From Auanema rhodensis (Eukaryota > Nematoda > Chromadorea > Rhabditida > Rhabditidae): a DNA stretch of 64,000 nucleotides. Positions 12,756-27,120 of this stretch are shown piece after piece (position 1 is the first letter of the stretch; every line of letters begins with the position of its first letter). The notes beneath the pieces were generated by a model. That model had not been told where the DNA came from. It ran no database searches and saw nothing but the letters and a program-made list of their open reading frames with translations. The DNA is taken from assembly GCA_964057225.1 (NCBI GenBank), contig OZ059899.1, forward strand, positions 8,308,001 through 8,372,000, in the 5' to 3' direction. The translations under genes were made by a program, and so were the position numbers.

Positions 12756-15700
12756 GGCTCTCTGTTTATGTCTCTCTGCTACTTATTTCTCTCTTAAATT
12801 TTGAAAAACTCTTTCCTTTTTATTCCTTTTTTACAATATTGTCAACAATCCAAAATTATTTATTCAATTTGATATAAACACATAAAATGTTTATAATGAT
12901 ATATTAACGGAAGCATATCTATACCAGTTTATACAATTGTATTTTTTGACCAAATTATTTTGAAAAATAATTAAATAATCAGAAACTGAAAGATATGCAT
13001 GGATTATCAGATTATTAGAATGTTCAAAGTGGTGACAAGAAAAAAATAAATCATTTTAGCTGATCCATTTGATCAGAACAGGAATACTTGGAGCGCACAT
13101 CATCAATATTGCTCGAATTAGCAAGGCAAGTTGCTTCAGCATTTGTTTTAAATAAAGAAAAAATTATCAAGAATATTGCTTATTTTCATAAAAGTAACTG
13201 TAATCCATTCGCCTAACTATTCAGGAAAAAATCGAATTCGTTGTTTAACCGTCATACAGTAACGGAATCAGTCTTATGTTAGGAATGCCACATTTCCGAT
13301 TTTTCCTGATTTTCAAGTTATCAGTTGAATTATTATTTTCCTTTTGAAAACCCAGAACATGATGATGAGACTGCATCAGTAGCTAAAACATCTCATGTTT
13401 TTCTCCCCGCTCCATTCCAAACACTAGAATAAGTTGGTAAATTTTTTTTCTTTTTTTTCCCTAAAGTTGTGGCAACTTGATTGATGTGCAATCGAATCAA
13501 CTTATCAATATATGAATAGTCACAGGATACAAATTAAGATCATTTTCCAACTTCAGGTTTTCAATACAATTAGTCAATTTTACAGAATATTATATAAGTA
13601 TTATTTAAATTTATTATCATCATTTATAAATGATATTGAATACCATAACGAATATCCAAACAACGAGTCTGTATATCCGTGCTGTGCTACAATCCACCAA
13701 ACCCCCCCCCCATCCTACAACACACTTCGAGTCTCCTTTTGAAATGATCTTATCGTTTTTTCGACGACAAAATAGAACAAGCTTCTCCTAAACACTGAAA
13801 GCATCAGTTTCGAAAATTTAATGAAATGATGGAAAATTATCATTCGATTTACACGTTTTTCATTATAAATATATATTTTTTGTTTTTATTTAACAGCTTC
13901 TAATCGAAAAGCTTTTTCCCCGTCATACTTTTATCAGAAAAATTAACCTAAATACTAAAATTGTACTTTGTTTTCTATTAGAAGAAAAGCGATTGCGATA
14001 ACAATTTGTTGAAATTTTACTGTTACAATCAATTAAGAATATTTGATAAATGATTATGAATTTAATTGGAATGAACGGCCGTGATTAGATATTAAATTTT
14101 ATCATTCAAGTTATCTTACTTCAAAGCTTTTTTTGGCATTTTTCTCGCATAAGGCTTGGTTTTCACTAAAATAGTTGGACAGTTTGATTTAGTAGTTGTA
14201 CTTCTTCCTGCTTTTTTATAAAAAAATTTAAATTTTCATAGAGTTTCCTATTTGTTGCATTTAGAACTTAATCATATTAGCTTCACGTACGTAAAGACAC
14301 GTTATGAATTCTCCGCTACATTTTCCAACTTTAATCGCCTCTGCACGGTCTATTCTTTATATTTCTCTCTGTCTCCTCATATATTTTTTTCTTATTCTTT
14401 CAGAAAAATTCTTTTTCTCTCAATTTCCCTTTGAAAATCCTTTCTTTTCATCGTTTTTCCCTCCTCAATTGACAAAAATCAGACGCACGGCAAGCAGTAG
14501 TAGCACCAGCCGGTATGCAAATAATCATCAACCAAGCCAAGCTGCTGTTTCTCTATTCCACTCACCCTAGTTCATCATCTTTCACCTTCATCATCATCTA
14601 ACTATTCCTCACTCTTCATTCATCTCTCACATTTTTTCGTTTTTCTTTCTGCTACTCATAGCTAGCCCTTGCAATACTCCCGCATGACATTGTGCCTTTT
14701 CGACTTCTTTCCATCTCTTCTACTCAGCACCATTCTGTACCTAACCTTTTGATCTTCTATTGCTGTTCCACTCTCTACTTTTTCCAAACTAACTATCCAC
14801 CAGTCTTTCCCACCTTCTGATGCTGATCATTATAATATTAGCAGCATCTCTCTCCACAGCCATGTAACCACCCCCCCCCCCCAATATCTAATCTCTCTCT
14901 CCTCATTATATCAGATCCGAATTTCTTACTGCTTTTTTAGTGAAACATTGAATGTATGTATGCTATCTTAATATATATATATATATATACATAATGCGTC
15001 TATAATTTTATGTTTATTGTAAGACTCTTTCATCATCTCAACTAACTTTTCTTCCGATTTCATTACTACTCATCTCTCTTTACTTGTCCGTCATCCATTT
15101 TTTCTGCCATTCTACAATACAAATATAATATATTGTTCTTTTCTTCATTGTTATTGTTATTTTCAAATACTTTTTATGAGCTTAATCTAAATCAGTATTT
15201 AAGAAAGTATATAAATATAAATGAATTGTAAGATGCACCATATTTTGCCAATACATTCCTTGTGAAAGTCGTAAAAGAATTCGTCCCAAAACCCATTTCT
15301 TTTCTTAAATAATTTGAAACATTCAAAGATCGTTTGAAAATGTCTTTAATTAGCTTTTTTAAGCGTTTTGATTGACTCGGAAACAAGCTGGCGCCGAAAT
15401 TATTAGATGAAGAGAGGATTTTCATCTCTTTTCTCTATCTATAACACTTATATCTGTATGTATGCATATAATATAAAACTGTTTTCTCAAAATGATCAAT
15501 TATATTGAAAATGCTACAAAAAATTAAAATAAAAATAAATTTTTATTCATATTTACTCTGCAAAAACTTTTGTTCTCCAATATTATTTTGATCAAGTTCA
15601 GAGAATTGAACTATACGTGCACATGCAAAGCTGATTTTTCTCTAATTAGTTGTTAATTTTCCAAAAACAATTTTATTTAGTTATTTTTTTTAAATTTTGA

Positions 15701-18357
15701 GTTTTGCCGCACTTAGTAATTAGTTGTTCAATCGTGATTCTCTATTTTTTCTTGTTTCGGATAATATTATATTTGATGAAACTGCTGAATAAATAATCAA
15801 CAACATTGAATAATTGTTTGAAAAAAAGAACGAATTATTAGTTTATCATATTCCCATCAGCTTCATTTTATATAAAAATTAAAATTTTTGGAAGGGGGTA
15901 CGTAACCAACGTATATGAGAAAATTGTAGATAGCGAAGCTGCATAAGCTAATTAAACTAATTAATAATCATAGCTTGAGGCTATGATTCTATCATGTTAA
16001 CTTAATAACTTGCACTTTCAACACTGTACGTAAAAGGACAAGTTCCAGATGCATTTGTATCTAACGGCTTCGTCTGTATTTTAACTGTCTCAAGTGCAAA
16101 TTCCAGTTCTATTCCATTTTAATGCCCCCTTGATCATCCGTTTTTAATATCCGAAAACATACCATCTTATATGAATATTTTAAATTTTTACTTTTTTTTG
16201 ATCATATGTTTAATAATAATTATATTTAATTTATATGTATATTTTACTATGTAACCAGTTTCATCGTACAGTATGTCGAAGCTTCTGATAGAACTTTTCT
16301 TTCGAAAACGTGTTGTGGTCATGAAAGTCGAAAAATCTTAAAGAATTTAATAGATCGGGAAAAAAAGACAAAACGGTACGTAACTATAAAATCCAATTGG
16401 AATTAAACGTTTTTCCGCATTTCAAACTTCTTGCTTAGGGTACTCATAGATTACAATTATAGTTTCAACAAATTCCAAAATTTAAACTAATATCATATAT
16501 AAATATTTAAGAAAATAAGTATAAATAATTCCTCTTTTTTTATTTATTATATGATATGTAATTTAAACAATTTGCATATTCACTTGAGAGTGCACGTGAA
16601 AACTCACGTGTGTTGCATGGCAACCCTCTCAATTGAGCTTTTTTTTCTTTTCGGAACGGTTGTGTGTATGAGAGAGATCCACCATTTTTAATTTTTTTTC
16701 ACAAATTTTCGGATTATTTTTCAAATCTTTAACGTTGTTTTCATTGGCATAAAGCGTTTTTTATTTGTTCTTCCTTTCGATCTATTATGATCAAATTTTA
16801 ATGAAAAAAAATCTTTTTTTTTTTAATACATAATTCAAAATCAATTATTAGCTATGGCCTTCATTAAGCTCACATTAACAATCATTTCTTCATATTTTGT
16901 TATGCTTATCAATTCATCAATTTTTTCCTTCAATTTATCAATTATAATCAGTATATTCACATTAATATACATATCTTCTCAGTTCATAATATAAACTATT
17001 TTATGCAGAAAATCAAAAAAATAATTGAATATACAATTTTTAAAATTTTTGTATCATTTTGAGCAATCAAAATTAAACTAATGTTCAGCTTTGTCATCAC
17101 ATCATTCATGCTTATTTCATGTGTATATGTTATATACATATGTATATCTATATCTATATATACTATTTATAATATATACTATATATTATGTAATCTATGA
17201 ATTCTCTTTTCATATCGTTTCATCTATTCGTTTCAATTTTATTTAAGTTCAAATAATTAATTTGTTTATTTATTCAATTATTAAATATTTTTCCTTTATT
17301 TGTGTTTATAGTCATCTAATAACAATTTATTTTGACCATTTTTCACGATTTTCCTGCTTTCATTTCTCATTTTCTATCTATACACTAACTTTCTGCCATC
17401 TAGTTGACAGGAACTCTAGACTATACAGGCTTGATCAAATTACCAAGCAAACAATTTCACTTAGCCGACAATTCAAGAAAATAAAAAGAATAGAAAAAAT
17501 TCTATTTCTTTTTCAAAAAGTTAAATTTTGTAATTTTATGTACCATACTGTGCTTAGTCATGAATTGTGATTCAGAACTATGTATAGAGTAATGACAATT
17601 ATTCACGAAAATATAAACTATGCATAATATAAGCTATTATTTTCGAATCCAAATTACGGTTCTAAATTATTTTGCAATGTCCACCATCATCATCAAATGT
17701 ATACATCTATCTTTTACCCCCCCCCCACCCCTCTTCTTTCTGTCTCTCTCTTTTGCTGTCTGAATCTTCAAACTTAATACTACAATAGTTGATTTAAATT
17801 AGTATTTCTTATTGTAAATCGATGTTTTGAACTTTTAAAAGAGAAAAAACTACTTACAAAGTCTTTCCTTTTTCTAACATCTTCAAGTCATTTTCTTAAT
17901 AGAACAATAGGTATTTATTCGTTTCGCTAGCAAACATACCATCATGGGTTCTTCAGACACCCACAATTTCTCTTACCAACATCAACGTTATCGTCGTCGT
18001 CACTGACGTCTTTGCCGTTAACGTTGGCATCGATGCTTGTGTCTTTAACTCTTTCAATTCTGTCTTCTAATTCCATTATAGATAGTTTTAATTATGTCAT
18101 TATGTTAAATTATAATAATTTTTTACGTAACAACGCACAATATCGTTAACTAATTTTGAAAGAAATTATTTTTTTGCTCAACATTCTGATATTTCTATAC
18201 AATTTGTATTTGATTTTATGTGTTCTTATTTGACTACTCAAAACGACAAGAAAATCAACTGTAACAACATTTCTTGGTAAAAATTTTTGACTATTCAACT
18301 CTTTTATGAATATGAATAGCAAATTTTAAATAAATATTCTTCTAACATATCATAAAC

Positions 18358-18365
18358 TGACGTCA
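18358..18365. promoter_or_regulatory. Perfect CRE palindrome (TGACGTCA)
   Basis: An exact copy of the CREB/ATF consensus. Further GACGTC cores lie at 18005-18010, 18509-18514, 18540-18545 and 19185-19190, all within 1.2 kb of noncoding DNA. CREB family binding is established for this sequence; its use here is inferred. Confidence 0.35.
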
Positions 18366-19650
18366 ACTTTATATTGTCGGGAACGAAGCACGAAGTCTAT
18401 TTGATATTCGAAAGTTTACATAAAATTTTCTTTTCTCGCTCTACTCTGGTTCTTTTATAATCGACCGAGACCGAGATGTTCATGTATTCTTCTTCTGTAG
18501 AACACGACGACGTCAACGAGGACGATGATGGCGACAGACGACGTCGTGTATCTTCTCGTTTAGTTATGACTCTAGTAGTATGCTTATTTAACATTACTCA
18601 TTCAGTTTATTTACTTGTTTATAATAAGGAGAGATTGAGAGAGTATAACAAGAAGTATCTTCTTCATTTTATTATTATATTGATTTTACATATTAGTTTT
18701 CATGAAGATATTATCTAATAGTTTGTTGAATCGAAGGCCTAAAAACTGAGAAAAATATGAAATGCTTCTTAGGCTTGACTTTTCCCTCCTACCTCATCAT
18801 CTAACGTTCTGACTCTTTCCATTGACTGTCAGCCAATATTCGCTCGGTATATGAGCTGAAAACCGGTCATAGAGAAAACGAGGGATTGAAAGAGTACGAG
18901 AGAGAGCGAGACAGATAGAGAGAGAAAAGGAACGAATTTAGAAGAAATATACATACAAAGAGAGGTGTTGGTTGGGGGAGTGGTGCTACAGACTTGCCGT
19001 CAGAGTAAATTCATCGGCACAGGAAATGCAGAGTATGAAATACTGAGAGAAAGAGAAAGATAGAGAGTGGCAGATAGAGAGAAACTAAGAGAAGCGAGTG
19101 AACGAATGAGAAAAAAACGGCTGACAGGCTCTATGCTTTAACTTAGTTGGATCGAATATAGATTTTTCGTTCTCTAATTGTTTCGACGTCACGATTTCTG
19201 ACCTCCTATGCATATATATATGCTACTTTAAATATTCATAATCATATTTCAGTTATTTCTTAGTAATTTACTGTAATATTTCATTTTTAAGAAAACATTT
19301 TAATCTTCTTAGCATATTTCTCTGACTATATGTTATGAAAACGGAGGATGAAAGGAAATCAAAGACAGATTGAACCTTCAGAAAATTGTTTATTCCTAGG
19401 CAATCTGCCAAAAAAAGCGTATACTATATATACATATGTATATAATAATTTATTCTTTTTTTTCTTCATTCAATCATCCTAACCGTTCTCTTCATAACAT
19501 ATTATATGATTTTTCTAGTCAACAAACTATTCACGCTTTTCAATCTTTATTGATTTCTAATTCTACACATATGTATATGTATATATACATAATATGTATA
19601 TATGTATATGTATAATACATTATACGTATTCTTTATTATATAGAATATAT

Positions 19651-19682
19651 ATATAGATAGATATAGATAGATAGATAGATAT
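19651..19682. repeat. ATAG tetranucleotide microsatellite
   Basis: Tandem ATAG/ATAT units directly after a stretch of TATG/TATA repeats (19560-19650). Confidence 0.8.
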
Positions 19683-21118
19683 ATTTGTATCTTTTTTTCA
19701 ACAAACAACAATCAAATGAACTATGAAAGCATAACTACTTATCCCTCCCTTATCATAGTTCATTCTATAGTTTCTAGATTATTTCTTTTTTTAATTGACC
19801 AATATATCTGAAAGATTAAATAACAAAGCTGAAAATTACCTAGATTATTGAAACCAACATTAATAGTATACACAAAGAAGATGAAAGTTCAGAATATTTC
19901 AACGTCATAAACGCTTATTTGTGATGTATTAGTGATAGATGGTAATTTGATAAAATTTGAGGTCATAATCACGAATACTTTTGAAAATGAACATTGCATT
20001 TTCTTTCAAAAAAGAAAAGAAAAGAAAAATCAAATACGATAGACAACTTATTTGGACACATTCATACATACATCACTCCCTGTTTGGGTATTTATCCCAT
20101 TTTCTAAACAATCTTTTCTCGTATCATACAGTTTGAGCTCATTCTTCACGACTTTTTCAATAAAAATCGCCGCAAAAAAAAACGTTTTTTCCGTCAACTT
20201 CACCGTCCACACTCTCCACTTGTCGATTCTTCAGCTGATCCGGTCTATTAAATAAATCCAAATATACGTTATTGCTCTTCTGTCCTTGCAAATAATTGAT
20301 TGCTATCTTAATCAGGAGTTAAATCTTTTATGAATTTGCCAACATACCGTTTCCTTTTTTTCTCTCATTTCTCTTTTCAATTCACCTTTTTTGAAATTTT
20401 AATCAATATGCTGCTGTAACTTTTCAAAAATCTATCATCTTGCCCTAGATAATTTCTAAATTCATTATTATTACTGTGATTTCGACTGTTTCACACAGTT
20501 CTTGCATCATTAATATAAAGAACATTCTGTTAAATAAGTTATAGAAATATAGATAAAATTGAAGGTATAATCAATTACAATATATCTCAATTATAAATCT
20601 TTTTTTAATTAATTATATTAACTATTACGTTGAAACTAACATATTTTTATATTTATTTAACTCCATTCTTTTATTCTATGGTTTTCAGTTAGTTTTCATT
20701 TCTTGTTTCATTCGGTTTACTTCCCCTTTTTTTCTCTTTTACATTTTTATATATTCGTCTCAGTCTGCTCTCTCCCTCTCTCTTCATGTGTGTGTTAAGT
20801 ATTTTCATACCTTTTCCTTCAATTTTAATATTACTTTTCTGTGGGGGGCCAAATGTCAGGTCTGATAAGCAAAAAAGGCAAATTGAATAGCTAAATTTTC
20901 AATTCGTTCATTCATTTCTTTGTGTTTCTTTTATAAACCTATTTGACATCGCATATGCATATCACATTCTTGGACTGTAAAACAAACTGATAAATTTGAA
21001 TAGATCATAAGAATAATTAAATTATTTTTATAGTTAAATAATCTTTCAAATTATTATTAATTTTTTTACCAATTATAATGAATTACAATTCTGAGATGTT
21101 TTTGATGGAATTACAGAA

Positions 21119-21141
21119 GATGATGATGATGATGATGATGG
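21119..21141. repeat. (GAT)n microsatellite
   Basis: Seven consecutive GAT units within AT-rich DNA. Confidence 0.9.
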
Positions 21142-21769
21142 AGTAAGATGATAATGAGTTTGAGCTGTTTATCTTCGACAACACGCAAAGACTGATTGTA
21201 GAGGAAGAAAGAAGGAGAAGATGAGGAGGTTGTTTAAGCAAATAGCTTAAGCAAAAATGACGTTGAGTATCTAGAATATAGCTGGTATCTTTCTTCATTT
21301 TCCTCATTTTTTGAAGATTTTTAATTCTTCAATTGAATACAGATATTCACTTTCTTGATAGCAATCGTTACATTAAATTGCTATTTGAAAGTCATCTCAT
21401 CGAAAGCTATATAAAAATGTTTTTGATTACTATGCGAAGACATTTCTTTTTGAAACATTAAATATATATGTATATATATTTAATGAATAACTTGTGTATA
21501 TTTCCGTCTGAATTTCATAATGTTATAGCCATTGGGTTACATTTTTCTTTCAACCGATTAATTTTTAAACGTATTCATAACTGAATTAAGTTATTATGAA
21601 TTTATTAATACTTCCGGTTTTTTATTTATTAATAATTATTCTTTTCAATTTACAGTCTACCTGACTAAATTGATGTTCTAGGTGTCCATATAAATTAGAA
21701 AACTGTGCAAAACTTCGAGTCTGAGTAAACATTTTGCATTTTCTATCTAATATATGAATGAATAAAATA

Positions 21770-21780
21770 GGGGGGGGGGG
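21770..21780. repeat. G11 homopolymer
   Basis: Eleven consecutive G on the plus strand in otherwise AT-rich DNA. C runs of 9-12 occur at 12655, 13702, 14871 and 17717. Confidence 0.95.
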
Positions 21781-22372
21781 TTGTTTGTTCTTATCTAAAC
21801 ATGTTGAATACTGATTAAAACTTGTCTTCAATATATGTTATTGAAGTTATTTTCTGTGGCTTTTTAACCCACAAATGCAAAATTATTTATTTGTAATTAG
21901 AATAGTTTTTATATTCCATAATAACATCATCTAATCTCTAGCAGTCTTTTAATCTTGTTCTCTCTTCTTTTCCGTTCTTTTTCCCGGTGAATTCAACTGT
22001 TCAAAAAGCTATTTCATTTGCCTATTTTAATTTGTTCATACGTTGAACTATTTTCATTGATATCATCAGTTTATCTGCGAAAAAAATTCATTATTTATTT
22101 AATTGATTTTTCAAAAATTATATAAAAATATATATTTATATACATATATGTATATAAAGAACATTTTATAGAAGAGATAGGAAAATAGATGTAAGAGAGA
22201 AAATTAAAATATTTTTCAGAATATAAAAATTACTCGTTTTCACTTTAAACTTTAAACTTAATGACATTATTGTCAAACATTATAACAATATGTATATATA
22301 AATATTTATATAACTAGAATATATATACTATATACTATATATATTTCTATATTTCTATATTATATATATAAC

Positions 22373-22397
22373 TATATATATATATATATATATATAT
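22373..22397. repeat. (TA)n microsatellite
   Basis: About 25 bases of uninterrupted TA repeat, embedded in a wider TATA-rich block at 22290-22400. Confidence 0.9.
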
Positions 22398-25300
22398 TCA
22401 TTTATTACTTAATTACTTAATTAGTTAAATAATATTTATATTTAGGATAACATTATAAAGTTTTGATTTAATGTATGTGTGTGCAAATGATGAATTATAT
22501 AAACACAGAAGAGGTAGGAAATTAACTCTCAATGCATTTTTGAATTTGTTTTATCAAGATATTGTGGCCGAAGTTTGAAAATAAAAAAATCTGAACAAAT
22601 ACATGACTATATGGACCAGACTGATTAAAATTCTTCAAACTAAGCTGAAGGTTTCTCTATTAGTCGTGTATACTCATCAGCATTTTGCTTTCAAACTTTA
22701 ATACTACTATTGATTAATAATAAAACTTTCGCGTTATTTTAACACAATTTTCGAATATAATTTAAGGTAATTTACAAAATTTATGTAGATTGGAATGCTC
22801 ATATCTAAATCATTCTTATTTTCGTTTCTGTTTCATCGACTTCTCTTCTATTACCTCATTGTTTCTTTTTTTTTGTTTCTTTCATTCGACTCTATCTCTC
22901 TCTCTTTCTCTCTCTTCCTGGTTTTCTCTTCCCGGTTTGTTCTTTTCTTTCTTTTCCTCCATTTTTCCGCAATAATGATTTTAAATCATTATCACTTTAT
23001 CACCTTTCCACTTTATACTTTATATGGTCTAATGTACATATGCATACATTTATATTTTTGAATAAGCTCAGATTATATTTTTTTTTAATTTATTTTTAAA
23101 CCATGTATATTATGTTTAAAATAATAATGAGAAAGTTTGAATCATATATGATATGAGAATCATATATCGATTTCTGTTGAATGGCTCTTTGTAATTTGAA
23201 TACACCAACAGACAGGCCCCCCTTTTTTGAATTTCTGGAGTCTTTCACCCGCTCTTCTTCCACGTCGACCTTCTAGTCTCGATCATTATCACACACATAC
23301 ACATGTACACATACACACAGAAAAAATTTGCTTTTTTTTAATTTGAATCAAATATATTTCGTTTCGCAGTTTAATCAGAATAATCTTTGTTGATTTCAGC
23401 ATTTTTTTTATTGATGAGGCATTTGTAGGAAATCTTGATATCTCTATTATCTAACTTACACAAAACTTTTATGATATGGTTTATGTAAAACGAAATAAGA
23501 ACATTCAATGAATAATCTGAATAGGCTGACTGATATTTATAAGTTTTCGTATTTTAGTTGTAGTTGTCTTGCATTCTTCAGTGAATTCTGTGCTCATAAG
23601 AAGAGAGAGAGATGCTTTAAACATAAGAGAATGAAAATTCCATCAACCTTTCTCCAAATTTTCCGGCTATTTGGATTGATTTGCATAAGTGAAAGAGCTA
23701 TTCTTTTATTTTATATGAGCTATATATGCACCTTCTCTTATTCTAACATTTACCTTGTCCATTTGGAAATAGAAGAAAAACGATGCTCCTCACTCTGATT
23801 CTCTCTCTCTTTTCAGGTTTCTAATTTAGCGTTAATTTCTCTCTTTTCTCTCTTCGTCTCTCTCTCTTTCTCCCATAAACATTTATTTTCATTGCTTACT
23901 ACTTTCAACTTCTTTTTACTTCTCCGGCTTCTTCCTGATATCACAAGTTTCTTCTGGTTTTGTGTCTCATTATTGTTCTTATTGCTTCAGACACGTTAGA
24001 GCAGCATATTATCACTAGCTTAACGCACTGAAAGATGTTCGCATTCAACGACCATGCTATTTTTTTTTCTTTTTCTAATTTTGAACTAACAAAAATTAGT
24101 TTGTCTCACATTTTTGGAAAATAGTTATGTTGAAATAAGTCAAAATTACTACAATAGGTTATCTTATCAATGTTCAGTTTCAATTATTCCAATTTTTAAT
24201 TTCCAAAAATCAAAATTCAAAAGAAAAAGTTTATTGATAGGTTATGTAAGAAGAATAATCAAAAATAATAGAATAGCCAAATGTGAGAAAGATAAAGTAA
24301 ATGTTATAGAATGAATTAAGATAATACATGTCGAAGTCTTCTTCATCAAACAGTACAATGTGAAAATTCTTCTTCTTTTTTTTTTGAATTGTGAGATTAA
24401 TTTAGAGAAGAATCTTGATTTTCGATACAAAGATATATATTACGATATGAATGTATTTTATCTTATAACATTAGCTTTCTTTCTCATTCTTTGCTTCGTC
24501 TTCATCTTACAATTTGCTTTTGCAACCTCATCAATCCTACATAAAACCATCAGCTGTTTTCAATCAGCCATTTGCATGATAGAAACCTACTGATTTTAGA
24601 ATCATCACATATACTGATGAAGAATTTGTGTGAGAGAAAGAGAAAGAGAGAGAGTCAGAAAAGAAGAATGAACAAATGCACAAAAACCAGAACCTTTTCG
24701 TCTTCATCTTTTCATTTTCACTTTTTTTTCTTCTATGAAGGATCCACATAATGACTAGGCTATTTTTTCGCAATCAGTTGGCCAATTTTCATTTCATTTG
24801 GTGCCGGGCACCACCTGATCCAACAGCCGTCTCTTTTCTGCCTACATTATGCCTTCAGGCAATTTTCTGCTGTCTTCTTCCAGTTAGCTTGTTCGGTTAA
24901 CTTCCTTAAGTTTCCCTTGATTTCAAAATACGGCTATGAGATGAGCTTGGATAGGCTCAAAATGCCAGACGTACCAACAATGGATTTGAAAATATACAAC
25001 GTTCAGCAATTTGCATTGTGTTTGTCTATACAACACTGTTGTTCTTATACAGATACAATACAGTTTCAAAGAAATCATATTTGGTCTAATTGATCTTAGT
25101 TCTACTCTCAAGCTGCTTATCGCCTTCGTTATATCCATCATTCTAAAATACAAAAACAGCTTCAATTCCTCTTTTTTTTATAAAAACTAAAACATTTGCA
25201 TTGCATAAACATAAAACAAAGTTTTCCACAATCGGGATGAGATAACAACTTTAAGAAAATCATTTGAAATGTGAATGAGTGTTAATAGGACTATTCATGT

Positions 25301-27120
25301 CCATTCATGAAAGAGTATTGGACAAATTTACATGTTCGACAACACGGTTCTCTCTTTACCGTCAACTCCAATCTACTGATTATCAATTGTATGAAAACTT
25401 CTGTTATCATCTCGAGTTTCCAACAAACAGCTTGTAAATAATTTCCTTATATATGATCAAACAGTATTATGCAAAAAAAAATTTCCTGTTCCATTTCCTT
25501 CTACCCGATTGTAAGCCGAATGTTTTCATAACATGACGGATCATCTTATAACAGTAGAGTACTAAACAGACTTTCTTAAATAATTTTAAAAACATTAACA
25601 ATGAAATACATTAATCTATTTTGTCAAAAACACAATTTAACAAATTAGATGAGCAAAAAAATTTATCAATTGACCTACACAAACTACATTTGCGCCTGAT
25701 ATTCTTTAGCTCAAACTATAATTAACCTGATTATGTGTAAGAAAAGAAAATTAAACAGCTTGCTGTTTTTTCATTTAAGAATTACGACATTAGTTCGTTT
25801 AGTAATAAACTGATAAACTAAGCCTAACTAAATTAACATGGTTTTTTTTTTTCAAAAGATAGAATTATTAGAATTTTTTACATAAACTCTAATTGCCAGA
25901 AATATATTGTTGAACCTCTATTTCTCTCTCTCTCTTTCCCTCTTTCTCTCTTTCTCCTTTCTCTCACACACACATTCCTTTTTTTCCTAACTCCTAACCA
26001 AAGGCGAATGAAATGCATACTGCCAACAAGTTCTCTGATGGCTATTGGTCGAATGTCATTTAGTAAGATTAATTCTCAGATAGCAAAGTTGGCACTTTTA
26101 TTTTTCTTTTTTTACTATCACGATTAAAGTTTTACCTCGGATGTTCTATTGACCCACGTTGTTCCGTTTTTAAAATTCTTCTGATCTTTACATAAGCTTC
26201 AATATTTAGCTCAATTAGTCTCGAGTTCAAAAATCAAAACCGTTATTCCTTCTATGTGCATACCTTTCATTCGATTTTTTAATCAATCACTTTATCGCTT
26301 GATTTATTAATTTTAAATATAATTAATTGAAATATAATATGTGTATATAAATACATTTTTTTCACACTTCGCCTAATGAAACGAGTACGGCTGTTTCCAC
26401 TCATCCTGCTCCCAGCCAAAGTTTTTCGGAATCTTTAACGCTATCTAACAATTTTCGATCAACTTTACCTTGATGTTATCTTTTTTCCTTTTGCATGCAA
26501 TATTGAGCTTTTCTTACCTTCTTATATACATAATATTAATATGAATTTCTTGTATAGTTTTATTTAGTTTTAATATTCATAATAAGTTTTTCAAAATCAT
26601 TAAGTCAAATGCGTGCAATACGTGAACTTTATTATTGAAATTAATGCCAACGCAATGCTGTTGGTTATATGATATAACCATTTAGTGTAGGGCAAGATCA
26701 GTGAGCGGTTGTATGCACATCAATCATTTGACAATATTTTTCATTTTTCTATTAGATTCCTATATGTTGTTTGAATTTTTTTCCGTTAGATCAATGTATT
26801 TGCATGAATCAAGTTTTAAAATTAGAATTTTAAAAGAAAAAAGTAAAGATGGTCCTAGTTGTACTCATTCACTGTCAGAGAAAAATGAATTGTGATATTC
26901 AAGATGAAAGACGTGAATTGAGAAAGCACAACTGCTTGGTGGACGTTTATCTGTTATCAATTCATTTCGCCGACCATATGCATATATTTATATATTTGTC
27001 TCTCTTTGTATGTTTATTTAATCGATGTTTTGTCAGCTATCGAGGAAATCAGACGGGGAAAATGAAGAGAGACTGTAGAAAAAAAGTGAAATTGAAATCA
27101 AAAGAAGTGGGGAGAGGAGG

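Noticed and set aside
12539-12877. 112-codon open frame containing a Ser-Leu repeat
   Set aside because: It is produced by the CT microsatellite, where a dinucleotide repeat cannot contain stops.
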